Below are positions 1-7,931 of a stretch of 64,000 bases of DNA, one piece after another; position 1 is the stretch's first letter; each line of letters begins with the position of its first letter. The notes beneath the pieces are model-generated. The model worked only from the letters and a program-made list of their open reading frames with translations, searched no databases and was not told the origin of the DNA. The translations under genes and the position numbers were made by a program. Where the stretch lies: NCBI GenBank assembly GCA_014305025.1, contig JACRTY010000009.1, forward strand, positions 1-64,000. Reading direction: 5' to 3'. The stretch is from Candidatus Nyctobacter psychrophilus (GTDB lineage: Bacteria > Vulcanimicrobiota > Vulcanimicrobiia > Vulcanimicrobiales > Vulcanimicrobiaceae).

Positions 1-269
1 TCAATTATGGCGCGATGAATCGGCCGCCGGTAAGGTTTTCAAATGGCTTGACACGTCGCCATAGCGGCCGGCACCCCTGCGGAAACAGTCCTCCTCCCGG
101 CCTCATCCCTTGCCCAAGGGGACATCTAATAGGTCAAGGGACATTTTCATGGAGTCTTGACATCGCCATAGCGGCCGAAGCCTTCTGTACCGAGCAAGAC
201 CGGTCCCGAGCCGCAGTTCGCTATTTCCCCCCGAGCATTGCGGTCTTCGGGCGAGCAACGTGCAGTGTC
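1..269. repeat. Non-coding stretch with two near-identical direct repeats
   Basis: No convincing gene is visible here; reading frames look like chance. Two copies of a motif of about 22 bases lie at 48-70 and 157-177: both read TTGACA, then (with or without CG) TCGCCATAGCGGCCG. The bases just upstream are also alike (TTTTCA, then ATGG or TGG). A related pair, AAGGGGACAT and AAGGGACAT, lies between and beside them. The function is unknown. This could be a duplicated operator or promoter, or debris of a decayed repeat. Confidence 0.5.
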
Positions 270-413
270 CCGAACCAGAAATGGCGTGACATAAAGCGAT
301 AGCGATTTTTCGTCGCGCGAGGCGCGAGGAGCGGAATGACCGTCATTTGAGCGACGAGCAACGAAGCGACGGCGGAAAAGCGCCGAGCGACTGTCGCGGC
401 ATTTCTGGTTCGG
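270..413 (-). repeat. Structured 3' element, copy A (inverted arms plus conserved core)
   Basis: The element begins 3 bases after the stop codon of the DUF11 gene that ends at 417. Arms at 394-413 and 270-289 are inverted repeats (18 of 20 match; the outer 14, CCGAACCAGAAATG, are perfect). The enclosed core, read on the minus strand, shares a 25-base identical block (370-394) with the element at 60265-60289. It also shares TCGCTCAAATGACG, GTCATTCC and CGAAAAATCGCT blocks in the same order. The core contains small hairpins (GGCG-CTTTTC-CGCC, AATGAC-G-GTCATT). It may be a 3'-UTR RNA structure, a terminator or a small mobile repeat; the arms differ from copy B. Confidence 0.8.
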
Positions 414-416
414 TAT

Positions 417-1889
417 CTAGTTCACGGTGACGCGGAATTTCGCCGTCACCGAGCCGTTGGGCGCCAGCGCACCGTTGCCGTACGTCCACTGAATCGTGCC
501 GCCCGTCGGGCCCGACGGCGTGCACGTTAAGCCGCTGGGCGTACCGACACATGCCGCGCTGCCGCTGACGTAGGTCGTATGAGCCGGAATGCTGTCCTTC
601 ATCGTAAAATTGGCGAGCGCCGTTTGCGTGTTGTTGGTATACGTGAAACTGTATTCGAGAACGTCACCGGGTTTCGCGTTGTTTGCAGTCGTAGCGGGGG
701 TGCCTTGGGTGATGTCAGCGACGGTTTTGAGAACCGAGTTTGGGACGATCGTCGTCGTAGCCGACGAAGATAGCGGTGACCCGGTGGAGGGCGTGATGGT
801 CGCGGTGTTGATGCTGTTGCCGACGGGCAAGCTGTTGTCTTTACCGTTGATCGCGATGGTGATGGTCGTGGCCGGCGGCAGCGTGCCGAACGAACTGGTG
901 ACGTTCTGGGCCGTAATGCTTGGCGCCGTGCACGTTGCTCCGCCCGTCGTCGTGCACTTTGCCGAAACGATGCCGATGCCGGTAGGGACGGGATCGCTGA
1001 AGGCCGTGTTGCTTGCTGCGGCGGTTCCACTATTCTGGACGAGGACGCTGTAGCCGATCAGGTCTCCTTGTGCCGCTTGCGTCGACGCGGTCTTTGTAAT
1101 CGTCAGGAAGGGAACGATCGGCAAGCTTGCTAGATCGTTCGGCGTCCCCGTCGTCGTGTAAGAACCGACTTTGGTGGCGGTTTGCGGCGAATTCGACGAA
1201 AACTTCCACAGATTCCATGGGGGGCCCATCGTTTCGCACGCGTAGAGATCGCCGGCCGGGTCGATTGCGAGTCCGGTCAGATTGTTGGTCGGTCCGGCGA
1301 CCACGCCAACGGGCGTGACGGTGCCGCCGCTTTCGCGTAGACTATACAGGGCGTCTCCCGCGATCACGTAGACGAGGCCGCTCGCTGCGACGACGACGTC
1401 GCCGCCGCCAACTGCCGGCGCGCCCGTGATGGCGTACTGGTTCAGCGTCGTACCTGTAACGGGGCTGATAACGTATAGGTTGCCGCCGTTGACCGTGATG
1501 AGATTACCGGCGTTGTCGAACGATAAGCGCGCGAGACTTCCGAGCCCCGTGCTGCCGATGGTTTGCGTCCCGGCGTTCGGGTTGGCCGGATCGTATTTGT
1601 AGAGCGTGCCGGCACTGTCGGTGAAATAAAAAACCCCGGCGATATTCTCGGCCAGGTCTTGCACGTTGCCGCCCCCGGACGTAACGCTTGCGACGTGCGT
1701 CAGTACGGACGATGTCGTATCGACCGAGTATATCTCCGTGCCGTTGGTCATCACGTACATCGTGGCGGCATTGAGCGAGACCGGGATGAAGCACATGAAC
1801 CAGATTGCGAGTGCGGCAAAAACCTTTGCGGATGCGGCGGTAGCCCGTCGCCCGATTCGTGCGAACAAGGCGTTTTGGGAGGACCGCAC
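417..1889 (-). CDS. Secreted DUF11-repeat protein with beta-propeller-like N-terminus (490 aa)
   Basis: Last gene of the five-gene surface operon. I chose the GTG start at 1889, one base after the upstream stop, because it gives a clear signal peptide (hydrophobic run FAALAIWFMCFIPVSLNA). Residues of about 45-260 carry repeated strands such as GTEIYSVDT and GTLYKYDPANP, resembling a periplasmic or extracellular beta-propeller. Two DUF11-type Ig-like domains follow (about 265-370 and 385-490), with typical strings ITKTASTQAAQGDLIGYSV and GDVLEYSFTYTNN. DUF11 domains are common in cell-surface proteins of many phyla. No anchor is visible at the C-terminus. The exact role is unknown; structural or adhesive surface function is inferred. 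Confidence 0.8.
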   Translation of the reverse strand: MRSSQNALFARIGRRATAASAKVFAALAIWFMCFIPVSLNAATMYVMTNGTEIYSVDTTSSVLTHVASVTSGGGNVQDLAENIAGVFYFTDSAGTLYKYDPANPNAGTQTIGSTGLGSLARLSFDNAGNLITVNGGNLYVISPVTGTTLNQYAITGAPAVGGGDVVVAASGLVYVIAGDALYSLRESGGTVTPVGVVAGPTNNLTGLAIDPAGDLYACETMGPPWNLWKFSSNSPQTATKVGSYTTTGTPNDLASLPIVPFLTITKTASTQAAQGDLIGYSVLVQNSGTAAASNTAFSDPVPTGIGIVSAKCTTTGGATCTAPSITAQNVTSSFGTLPPATTITIAINGKDNSLPVGNSINTATITPSTGSPLSSSATTTIVPNSVLKTVADITQGTPATTANNAKPGDVLEYSFTYTNNTQTALANFTMKDSIPAHTTYVSGSAACVGTPSGLTCTPSGPTGGTIQWTYGNGALAPNGSVTAKFRVTVN

Positions 1890-1890
1890 G

Positions 1891-4800
1891 TCAGCGCGGC
1901 GCAGGCTTGAAATCGTCGCTGCGTCCCCAGCCGAAAATGCGATCAACCACGCTGGTGATGGTTGCATACAGACCGCGGCGCGTAGGAGCGGCGGCCAGCG
2001 AGGGATCGGCAGCCGCGCTGAAATTGTAGCCGCCCGCCAGCCTCATCGTATCGCCCAGACGTAGGCCCGCTTCGAGCGCAAAGCCGCCGGCACTCGAAAC
2101 ATGGCGCACGTCGAGGTACCGCGTTTCGCCGGCGATATCGAAGCGCGAGCCCAGCCGCTGCACCGCACGCAAGTCGAACAGCGACGTGCGGGCCGGGTAG
2201 TACGCGTCGCCGTCCAGCTTGTAGGCGTAGCGCGCGGCGAGTTCCAGCCGGCGCGTCGGGCGGTAGAGCTGCTCGAGCGACATGGTATCGGTGCGCGTCG
2301 GAAGCGGTAAGAGCGAACCGCTTTTCTGTTCGTAGGACAGCAGCGTGACGCCGCGTTCGTTCTGCGACGGGCGCCAGGCAAGTCCGAATCGCGCGTCGTC
2401 GTTGGAGGTACCGTAGGCGGCCGAGTAGTTGGCCGACGCGAACACCGAGACGTCGGGCGAAAGTGCACCAGCGAGTCCCAACAGCAACGTCGAGCCCGGG
2501 TTTTGCCCGGTCCTCAGTTGATAGGACGTGGTTCCGCGCAAGCGTTGGCCCTCGTCGCCGTATGTCGCGCTGAAACCGTAGATGTTATAGCCTGAGACGT
2601 TCGCGCCGATGGCGCTCGCGTGCTGCATGAAAAACTCGCCTTTCAGCCGCTTCTCGAACGTGAAACGCTCCTTCACCCCCATCGCTGAAAAGACGTCCGT
2701 GCCGCTGCCGGTCCGTTCTACGACGTACTCATCATCGAGCGACGTCGCTTGTCCGACGGCACGCTCGACGCCGATCGCGGTGGACCGCGTTGCAAGCGCC
2801 GGTGCGGTCAGTGCCGTGGTGGAGGCGGCGAAACTCTGCGTCGGCGCGGAAGCCCAGAGCTGGCGCACGTAAGCGCGCCCCTTCTTGGCAAAGTCGACGC
2901 TCAGCTGCGCGGCGGTCTGGGCCGGTTGCGAAGCGATTCCCGCGCCCCCGACGTCGGCGATGCGCTCGGCGGCGAGTGCGACCGTCGGCATCAGCTTCCA
3001 ATCGAAACCGAACTGCGCTTGCGTCACATTGCCGGCGCCGACCGCGTAGTTCGACACGTTCGAAATGCCGCCGGCCGGAGTCGTCGTCGCGACGGCGCTC
3101 GGCACCGGCGCAGGATTGAGCGTATTGGCCGGACTGACGAACGCACCCACCCCGGAGCCGGCGGCCGAACTCGCACGGCTATCGATCCCGGCATGAAAGG
3201 TTAAGCGCTTGTTGATACTTTCGCGCAGGTGGACGCCGAGATCGGATTGCGCGTTTGCGAAACCGAAGCCGTCGTTCTTCTGATAATCGTACGTGAGGCT
3301 GAGTTCACCACGCTGACCCGGCAGCGTGCGCGCATAGGCGACGTTGTAGTTGGTCAGCCCAGGTGTCGCGAGGCCGCCGAAGGGATCGTTGTAGCCCGTT
3401 GAGGTCGCATCGTAACCGAACGCGAAGCGATTGGGTCCGGCGACTTCCGAAAACGCCGCATGGTACGTGTCTCCGGCGGCGGGCGCGGGCGACGAACGCG
3501 ATCCCGTGCCGCCGATGGGCGTGATTCCGATGACGCCGCGACTGGCGAAATGCGCCAGCGACCACGAGCCGCCGGGAAGTACGCCGCCGACGTCTTCGCC
3601 GAGCAAGGTGAAGTTGTTCATCCCGGTCGCGTCGTTGACGTAGCCGATGCCGGCGCGCGTCTGCTGCGCCTTACCGAACGCCGCTTCGATACGGCCGCCG
3701 AGCGTTTCGGTCGCCGACCCCGTACCATCGTACTCGTATTGCACGAGGAGCTGTTGCGGATTGAAGGCATTGTCGAAGGGAAGCGGGATGTTGATGAAAC
3801 GCAAGAGCCCTGTCGCATAATCGAGCGTGTAGTCGACGTTGCGCGTCAGCACCGTCTGCGATGCAACGGCACCGGTGCGGCGATCGAGCGCGACGAGCGT
3901 CACGATATCGGATCCCACGGCGATGTCGGGGTGCAGCAGTTGACCGATGGTCGACAGCCCGGTCGGCGCGTACACTTGACGCGCGTATGCCACGTCATTT
4001 TTGGCGTTGAAAGCGGTGACTTTGACGTTCTGGTTGCCGACTTCGAGTTTGGCGCCGGAGACAAGCAGGTTGAAGCCACCGACACTGCCGCTCGGTGCGC
4101 TGCTCGAACCTGTCTGCGCTTGAAACTCGCCCCACATTACGGAATCGCGGCCGTTTTCGAAGCGCGCGAAGAGGTGATCGCGCGAGAGGGCATCGTCGCG
4201 GCGCGTGCTTGCATCGCCGTAGGTCGTGTAGGGGCGGTCGTTCGGATCGTCGATGAACGGCCCCGTCAGCGTCGAGCTTCGCAAGACGTCGGCCGTATCG
4301 TAAGCGACGGTGCCGAGCGTGTTCTTCGCGACTTGACCCGACGCGAACAGCGCGATGCGCGCGCGGCGTGAGTTGCTCTCATTCGGGTCGCCGGGCGATG
4401 TGCCGGGCACGCCGGGCACCGCGCCCGCGCCCGCGGTCACGAGGCCGCTGATCAGCGGCGCGCGCACGTCGGGCGCGAGGAAGAACTGCGTCTGGGCGAC
4501 GACGCTGCTCGTCGTCAGTGCGACGTGTACGTCGCCTGAACGCAAACCGGGCACGATGGGAACCTCGAGCGTGCCGCCGCTCTGAAGCGGCAATTCAAGC
4601 ACCAACGTCGCGCTCGCAACGTCGCCGGGGGCGTGTCCGAACGTCGCGGCCGCGCCGTTGCTCGGGTCCACCGCCGCAGTGACCGGCAACGCATTGGCGG
4701 ACGGTATCGTCGGCCTTATCACGGTCGGCGTTACGGCCGACGGCGTAACGGCGGCGGGCGTCGATGTCGTCACCGCGGAGCTTTCCGTGATGGTGGAGCC

Positions 4801-5724
4801 GGTCAGGACATAGCGCCGCACCGGGGGCGAAGGAGCCCAGGCGGCCACGATGCTCGACGGAGATTGTGCTGCGGCCAACGGCCGTAGCGGCGGTGCCGCG
4901 GCAGGTTGCGCGGGCGTCGCCAACGGTTCTGCGAGCGGTGCCGGCGATGCGCTGGACGTGGTATCGCGCGACCGTACGATCCTTTGAAAATGCGCATCGC
5001 CGCCGGTGATGATCAGGCGCACGACCGAACCCGGCATGGCGGGATGGTGCCACTGGTCCGTCGCCGCAACGTGCAGCATATCCAGACTGCGGCCGTCGGC
5101 GCGCATGGCGCCGCTCACGCTCGCCGATAGCGACGCCGGACGCCCCGGCCCATAGATCGTTTCCGAGACGCTCGGGCCGCGATATCCCGACGCGCCGAGC
5201 GGGGCCGCGACCAGGTCGTTGGGACCGGGCTGCAGCGGCACCCCATAATAGGTGTAGGTCGTCGTCTGTGCTTTGCGATCGATGACGCGCTTGCCGATCT
5301 TCGAAAACGACACGGCCGCACCGTTGATGCGAATTTCGACGCCGGCGCCCAGGCCCGTTGCGACTTCGACGCTCGTCGCCGCGACCGTCGCCGCGCTGCC
5401 GGCCGCGGGCGCAATGACCGTCGCGACCAGCGGTCCCGTTGCGGAGAACTCAAGGTGTGAAAGATCTCCATATGCGGGAACCGCCGCCGGCGCGGGCGAA
5501 CCGGCCGGCGTTGCTGCACCGAGCGGTGCGCCGGTAGCTGGTGTCGCGGATGTCGTCGCCGTCGCAACAGCCGGCGTCGGCGGCGGCGCATCGGCCGCGG
5601 CGCTGATGGGCAGGCCGGCGAACTGCACGACCAAGCTCAGCGCAGCGAGGAGAGCGACGCTGCGATGCGCACGGCGCAACCGCGCCGCCCGACGCGCAGA
5701 TAGAGCCCGCCCGCGTGGACCCAT
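1891..5724 (-). CDS. Large outer-membrane barrel protein of the DUF11 operon (1277 aa)
   Basis: The start ATG overlaps the upstream stop by one base (TGATG). The N-terminus is basic followed by a hydrophobic signal segment (VALLAALSLVVQFAGLPISAAA). Residues of about 45-330 are rich in Ala, Pro and Thr, a likely flexible linker with embedded Ig-like strands. From about residue 440 to the end the sequence alternates in the way of amphipathic strands with conserved turn strings (TYGDASTRRDDALSRDHLFA, QLLVQYEYDGTGSATETLGG), which suits a long transmembrane beta-barrel. Its position among DUF11 genes suggests it anchors or exports the neighbouring surface proteins. That role is inferred; no catalytic motif was seen. 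Confidence 0.75.
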   Translation of the reverse strand: MGPRGRALSARRAARLRRAHRSVALLAALSLVVQFAGLPISAAADAPPPTPAVATATTSATPATGAPLGAATPAGSPAPAAVPAYGDLSHLEFSATGPLVATVIAPAAGSAATVAATSVEVATGLGAGVEIRINGAAVSFSKIGKRVIDRKAQTTTYTYYGVPLQPGPNDLVAAPLGASGYRGPSVSETIYGPGRPASLSASVSGAMRADGRSLDMLHVAATDQWHHPAMPGSVVRLIITGGDAHFQRIVRSRDTTSSASPAPLAEPLATPAQPAAAPPLRPLAAAQSPSSIVAAWAPSPPVRRYVLTGSTITESSAVTTSTPAAVTPSAVTPTVIRPTIPSANALPVTAAVDPSNGAAATFGHAPGDVASATLVLELPLQSGGTLEVPIVPGLRSGDVHVALTTSSVVAQTQFFLAPDVRAPLISGLVTAGAGAVPGVPGTSPGDPNESNSRRARIALFASGQVAKNTLGTVAYDTADVLRSSTLTGPFIDDPNDRPYTTYGDASTRRDDALSRDHLFARFENGRDSVMWGEFQAQTGSSSAPSGSVGGFNLLVSGAKLEVGNQNVKVTAFNAKNDVAYARQVYAPTGLSTIGQLLHPDIAVGSDIVTLVALDRRTGAVASQTVLTRNVDYTLDYATGLLRFINIPLPFDNAFNPQQLLVQYEYDGTGSATETLGGRIEAAFGKAQQTRAGIGYVNDATGMNNFTLLGEDVGGVLPGGSWSLAHFASRGVIGITPIGGTGSRSSPAPAAGDTYHAAFSEVAGPNRFAFGYDATSTGYNDPFGGLATPGLTNYNVAYARTLPGQRGELSLTYDYQKNDGFGFANAQSDLGVHLRESINKRLTFHAGIDSRASSAAGSGVGAFVSPANTLNPAPVPSAVATTTPAGGISNVSNYAVGAGNVTQAQFGFDWKLMPTVALAAERIADVGGAGIASQPAQTAAQLSVDFAKKGRAYVRQLWASAPTQSFAASTTALTAPALATRSTAIGVERAVGQATSLDDEYVVERTGSGTDVFSAMGVKERFTFEKRLKGEFFMQHASAIGANVSGYNIYGFSATYGDEGQRLRGTTSYQLRTGQNPGSTLLLGLAGALSPDVSVFASANYSAAYGTSNDDARFGLAWRPSQNERGVTLLSYEQKSGSLLPLPTRTDTMSLEQLYRPTRRLELAARYAYKLDGDAYYPARTSLFDLRAVQRLGSRFDIAGETRYLDVRHVSSAGGFALEAGLRLGDTMRLAGGYNFSAAADPSLAAAPTRRGLYATITSVVDRIFGWGRSDDFKPAPR

Positions 5725-7913
5725 CAGCGCACCGGCTCCAACGCGAAGTTGACGTCTTGGATCGTCGTTCCGTCGAAGAGGCCGTGAACGAGACGCCGTA
5801 CGCTGCGCTCGCTGTCGTACCCGCGTTCGCCGTACGCGCGTACCGTCGCGGGCAAGGTCGTCGTATCGAGCCGCAGCACGTGCATCCCCGGACGCACGCA
5901 GGGAAATGAGAAGCGGCCGAAGGCGTCGGTCGCTACCGACTCACCGCCCTCCAGGTACACGCGAACGCTCGGAACGCCGAGATCGCCGCGTTCGAAATAG
6001 CTGCTGCCTTGCAAGTCGGCGTAGACGCGCCCGGTGATCGGCGCGCAGTCCGAGAACACGCCGGCGATCACGCGCACGGCGGCGCTCGCGGTCGCATTTG
6101 CCGAAACCCCGGGCGATCCCGGAATTGCCGCTGCAATCGTCGCTCCGTTGGTCAGCACCGTTCCTTCGGCGATACCTGGAGAGAGAACCGACGCGAACAC
6201 GATTTCGTGCTGCTGACGGTCGAGTGCCGGAACCGTCCAGGACAGCCGGCTTCCGGAAACCGTCGGTTCAAGGCGCACGCCGTCGAGGCGTCCACTTCCG
6301 GGCGCATACGCGATGCCTCGAGGCAACGTGTCGACGATCGACGTCGAGCCGAGCGGCGTCACCGTTGCGTTCGAATACTGCAACGTCCACACCAAGCGAT
6401 CCCCGCCCGCGGCGATCGGGCGATCGACGCTCTTGACCAACGTCACGGCGCGCGTGGAGAAGAGCGGAATGTTTCCGAAGAGCCCAAAGACGTCGTCGAG
6501 CGACACGGGGCCGCCCGCGAGCGTAAAGCCGCCGGCAACCGCCAGTGGCTGACCGTCGAGCGCTTTAGCGCTCACGTCGTAGAGTAGACCGCCGGCCCGC
6601 GGCGTCAGGGTGATCGCAATTCTGCGATTGGTAAAGCCGGGCGCGGAGACGAGCACATCGTAGGTGACAGGAGCTGACGTCATGCCGAGTTGATTGGCCG
6701 AGAGCGCGAACGCGTACGCGCCGCTGCTGGAAGTTACAAACGGATTGGCATTGTTCGGATTGACGCCCGTACCCGAACCGGTAAGAACGAGCGGTTTACC
6801 GGTGCGGGGGTCGACCAGCGCGATCGTCGCGTTGGCGACCGGAGCCGCGCCGCCCGAATAGCCGTCGTAGATGATGTTGCCGACGCCCACCGACAACGCA
6901 GCCGGCAGCGACGTCGCCGCCGGCGCATTGTCGGCGCTCAAGGTCGCGACGTTGACGTAGCTCGTGCCGAGCGCTGCGCCGCTCGGCACGCCGACGCTGA
7001 AATTCACGACGTGCGCGACGCCCGGCGCAACCGTCCCGAGCAAAAGCTTTATGCCTTGACCGTTAACGGATGCGGCCGCGGCAGCCCCATCGAGCTTCAC
7101 GCTGGCGGGTTCCATGACGAGCCCCGCCGGAACCGTATCGGAGAATACGGCATTGTGCAGCGCAACGGCGCTGAAATCTTCGAACGTCACAGCATAGGTG
7201 ACCGAACCGCCGCCCGGCGCCGCCACGAAGCGCACGCCGTTCACGGTCTTGTTGACCGGCGTCCCGACGCCGCCCGGTCCGCTGAACGAGGCACCGGGTA
7301 CGAGTACGATGCACGCGCTTCCGGTATCGGACTGTGCGCCCGTCGCCGTTCCATTCCCGCCCGAACGCGCCGTGAGCGTCACCGTGACGTGCGACCCGAC
7401 GGGCACGCCGGTCACATCGACGATGACTTGCACGCCCACACTCTGCCCCGGCGCTACGACGGGCGAACTCGTCACGCCGATCATAACAGGCTGCGCTCCA
7501 GCGGGCGTGATGAACGCGATACCCGCGATTTTACCCGCGCTGGTCTGCGCGGCTGCGATCGTGTAGGTGCTCGGCGTGTTGCCGGCGTTGGCGATCGTGA
7601 ACTGTTTGGTCACGGGCACTCCGGCCGCGGCCGCATCGGTAGCGGGATCGCAGACGGTTTCCTTGGGGCCGACCGACAGCGCGCCGACCGCGCTAACGGT
7701 CGCCGTCACGGTATTTGATACGGTCGTGAAGTTTTGGCCCGACGCGCTCGCGTAGGTGGCGCTCGCCGTGTTTTCGATGAGCGTCCCGGCGGGCGTCGCC
7801 GCCTCGCCGCACGTCGCCGCCGTGAGAACAGCGACCGCGGTGAGGCCGCTCAAAACCCACCGGGATCCGGTTCCCCGCCGGCTTGCGAGGAACCGGAAAG
7901 TCCGGTCCTTCAT
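5724..7913 (-). CDS. Secreted DUF11 protein with Cna-B/SdrD-like C-terminal domain (729 aa)
   Basis: ATG at 7913 precedes a signal peptide ending near CGEA-ATPAG; a TTG at 7925 is an alternative. The mature N-terminus (AGTLIENTASATYASASGQ) matches that of the next gene upstream (AGTQIQNQATATYQDASGN), so the two are paralogous there. Residues of about 510-620 form a DUF11 domain (VTLVKSVDRPIAAGGDRLVW). The last 90 residues (ITGRVYADLQGSSYFERGDL, then TDAFGRFSFP) resemble Cna-B or SdrD-B surface stalk domains. It lies 18 bases after the upstream stop and overlaps the barrel gene by one base. Likely an extracellular structural subunit; partner and ligand are unknown. Confidence 0.8.
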   Translation of the reverse strand: MKDRTFRFLASRRGTGSRWVLSGLTAVAVLTAATCGEAATPAGTLIENTASATYASASGQNFTTVSNTVTATVSAVGALSVGPKETVCDPATDAAAAGVPVTKQFTIANAGNTPSTYTIAAAQTSAGKIAGIAFITPAGAQPVMIGVTSSPVVAPGQSVGVQVIVDVTGVPVGSHVTVTLTARSGGNGTATGAQSDTGSACIVLVPGASFSGPGGVGTPVNKTVNGVRFVAAPGGGSVTYAVTFEDFSAVALHNAVFSDTVPAGLVMEPASVKLDGAAAAASVNGQGIKLLLGTVAPGVAHVVNFSVGVPSGAALGTSYVNVATLSADNAPAATSLPAALSVGVGNIIYDGYSGGAAPVANATIALVDPRTGKPLVLTGSGTGVNPNNANPFVTSSSGAYAFALSANQLGMTSAPVTYDVLVSAPGFTNRRIAITLTPRAGGLLYDVSAKALDGQPLAVAGGFTLAGGPVSLDDVFGLFGNIPLFSTRAVTLVKSVDRPIAAGGDRLVWTLQYSNATVTPLGSTSIVDTLPRGIAYAPGSGRLDGVRLEPTVSGSRLSWTVPALDRQQHEIVFASVLSPGIAEGTVLTNGATIAAAIPGSPGVSANATASAAVRVIAGVFSDCAPITGRVYADLQGSSYFERGDLGVPSVRVYLEGGESVATDAFGRFSFPCVRPGMHVLRLDTTTLPATVRAYGERGYDSERSVRRLVHGLFDGTTIQDVNFALEPVR

Positions 7914-7931
7914 GTGCGGGCACAACCAACG

